In this document: positions 6,844 through 7,650 of the stretch, piece after piece
Numbering within the stretch: the stretch's first letter is position 1
How the letters are laid out: each line of letters begins with the position of its first letter
Assembly: GCA_003499325.1 (NCBI GenBank)
Contig: DNIP01000137.1
Span: 13,557-21,206, forward strand
From: Oscillospiraceae bacterium
GTDB lineage: Bacteria > Bacillota > Clostridia > Oscillospirales > Acutalibacteraceae
Direction: 5' to 3'
DNA: 7,650 bases
Notes under the pieces: generated by a model
Told to the model about the DNA's origin: nothing
Databases searched by the model: none
The model's input: only the letters and a program-made list of their open reading frames with translations
Program-made: the position numbers and the translations under genes

Positions 6844-6873
6844 TCGCAAAATTCATAAATTTACAATTTTTTT

Positions 6874-6887
6874 GGGGGCTCATTTTG
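6874..6887 (+). promoter_or_regulatory. Ribosome binding site and TTG start codon of the metallophosphoesterase
   Basis: A run of five G residues (6874-6878) lies 6 nt before the TTG at 6885-6887. No in-frame ATG or GTG precedes the first motif, and the protein must begin right there because its first catalytic motif GDTHG starts at residue 6. Confidence 0.7.
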
Positions 6888-7532
6888 ATATACATTACAG
6901 GAGATACTCACGGAGATATCGAGATTTTTAATGAAAGGCGACTCGGACAGCTTAAAAAGGGCGATACCCTGATCATCACGGGCGACTTCGGATTTATCTG
7001 GAATAATTCTAAAGAAGAAATAAAGAATCTCAAAAAGCTCACAAAAAAGAAGTATGATATCCTCTTTGTCGAAGGCGCGCATGAGAATTATGAACGGCTG
7101 AAGGAATTTGAAGAGGTCAAATTCCATGAGGGTACCGCGCGTAAAATAGCCGACAATATCTATTGTCTGAACCGCGGTGAGTTATATTTGATCGAAGATC
7201 ATACGATCTTCGCGCTGGGAGGAGGTCTCCCTCCCGAGGCGGATGAAACGGAAGCTTCTCCCTCACTCCCGACGGATGAAGAGCTGGAATATGCCGTCGT
7301 CAATATTGAGGAACAGCGCCACATGGTGGACATCATCATCACCCATGAAGCACCCGCGTCCGTCAAAAGGATGATCAACCGCAACGCTTCTATCAATGAT
7401 CTCAACATCTTCCTCGACACGGTCATGCACAACACGCGGTATAAAAAGTGGTATTTCGGCAGTCTGCACGAGGACAGACAGATCAGCAATAATCTGATCT
7501 GTGTGTTTGAGGACGTTCATAGAATCGGATAA
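6885..7532 (+). CDS. Calcineurin-like metallophosphoesterase-family protein with altered metal-ligand motifs
   Basis: This 215-residue cytosolic protein belongs to the small single-domain calcineurin-like phosphoesterases, which hydrolyse phosphoesters with two metal ions. Motifs in order are GDTHG (6-10), GDFG (33-36), GAHE (64-67) where the family usually has GNHE, THEAP (153-157), and GSLHED (192-197) where GHxH is usual. By family knowledge, the GNHE Asn and the first His of GHxH both bind the second metal; here they are Ala65 and Ser193. The remaining ligands of the first metal (Asp7, His9, His195) and the bridging Asp34 are kept. The loop after GGG (112-114) is Pro/Glu-rich and lacks the Trp-Trp segment I expect in close relatives. 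It is transcribed divergently from the S11 operon and starts at TTG. Function is unassigned: it could be an active enzyme with a changed metal site, or a degenerate one. Confidence 0.88.
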   Translation: MIYITGDTHGDIEIFNERRLGQLKKGDTLIITGDFGFIWNNSKEEIKNLKKLTKKKYDILFVEGAHENYERLKEFEEVKFHEGTARKIADNIYCLNRGELYLIEDHTIFALGGGLPPEADETEASPSLPTDEELEYAVVNIEEQRHMVDIIITHEAPASVKRMINRNASINDLNIFLDTVMHNTRYKKWYFGSLHEDRQISNNLICVFEDVHRIG

Positions 7533-7565
7533 AAAATGTCGTTCGGCAAATACAAACAGAAATAA

Positions 7566-7586
7566 GGCGGGAGCAAGCCCTCCGCC
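7566..7586. repeat. GC-rich imperfect palindrome, possible REP-like intergenic element
   Basis: GGCGG (7566-7570) pairs with CCGCC (7582-7586) around a short centre that also pairs in part (GGAG with CTCC as an alternative register). It has no T-tract of its own. Short palindromes of this GCGGGAG...CTCCGC style followed by CTACAAA resemble dispersed intergenic repeats I associate with gut Clostridia, but one copy cannot establish that. Confidence 0.4.
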
Positions 7587-7595
7587 CTACAAAGT

Positions 7596-7630
7596 TGTCC
7601 GCAGCTTTTTTCAGAGCTGCGGACATTTTT
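7596..7630 (+). terminator. Rho-independent terminator after the metallophosphoesterase gene
   Basis: An 11-bp perfect stem (TGTCCGCAGCT with AGCTGCGGACA) closes an 8-nt loop and is followed by five T residues. It lies about 65 nt after the stop. The loop carries a T-run as well, and there are A residues before the stem (AAAG), so weaker termination of any incoming minus-strand transcript is possible. Confidence 0.8.
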
Positions 7631-7650
7631 ATACTAAGTATCCATTAAAC

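Noticed and set aside
7199..7489. A 96-codon minus-strand frame opposite the metallophosphoesterase
   Set aside because: The plus strand carries the ordered phosphoesterase motifs; the opposite product is Ser-rich shadow sequence.
7536..7565. A nine-codon ORF (MSFGKYKQK) just after the phosphoesterase stop
   Set aside because: It has no ribosome binding site and is too short to support as a gene.

Overview
The window looks like chromosome from a Gram-positive anaerobe of the Clostridia, probably a gut Ruminococcaceae/Oscillospiraceae-type organism. This is an inference from style: AGGAG-type ribosome binding sites, signal peptides with Ala-x-Ala cleavage sites, a paired S11 (DacF-like) penicillin-binding-protein locus, a very large secreted Ig-like-repeat protein, and moderate G+C genes separated by AT-rich gaps. 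There are no RNA genes, insertion sequences or CRISPR arrays, and no gene-free stretch longer than about 230 bases.

Layout, left to right. (1) Positions 1-3896, minus strand: one uninterrupted reading frame of 1298 codons that runs off the left edge. It encodes a secreted multidomain surface protein. I translated it by hand; it carries two copies of a His...Asn-Cys module that resembles circularly permuted papain-fold (NlpC/P60-superfamily, DUF4105/YiiX-like) cysteine hydrolases. Ig-like (Big_2-type) domains lie around and between the copies, and a surface-protein helical repeat follows. (2) Positions 3897-4128: its promoter and a leader of about 130 nt, then the terminator of the next operon. 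(3) Positions 4129-6749, minus strand: two tandem paralogous S11 D-Ala-D-Ala carboxypeptidase-family proteins with a 2-nt gap, the second gene's ribosome binding site lying inside the end of the first. Both keep the SxxK nucleophile motif but have altered or lost SxN and KTG motifs. (4) Positions 6750-6884: an AT-rich divergent promoter region. (5) Positions 6885-7532, plus strand: a calcineurin-like metallophosphoesterase with a TTG start and two altered metal-site motifs. (6) Positions 7533-7650: a GC-rich palindrome and a strong terminator.

How the parts may fit together (inference): the three minus-strand genes all encode exported envelope proteins. Two belong to a family acting on peptidoglycan stem peptides, and the third carries putative cysteine amidase/peptidase modules whose relatives also act on peptide or lipid amide/ester bonds. 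The most notable feature is that hydrolase folds with eroded active sites recur: both S11 proteins and the phosphoesterase keep some catalytic motifs and lose others. The best candidate for something undescribed is the tandem His/Cys surface protein beside the degenerate S11 pair.
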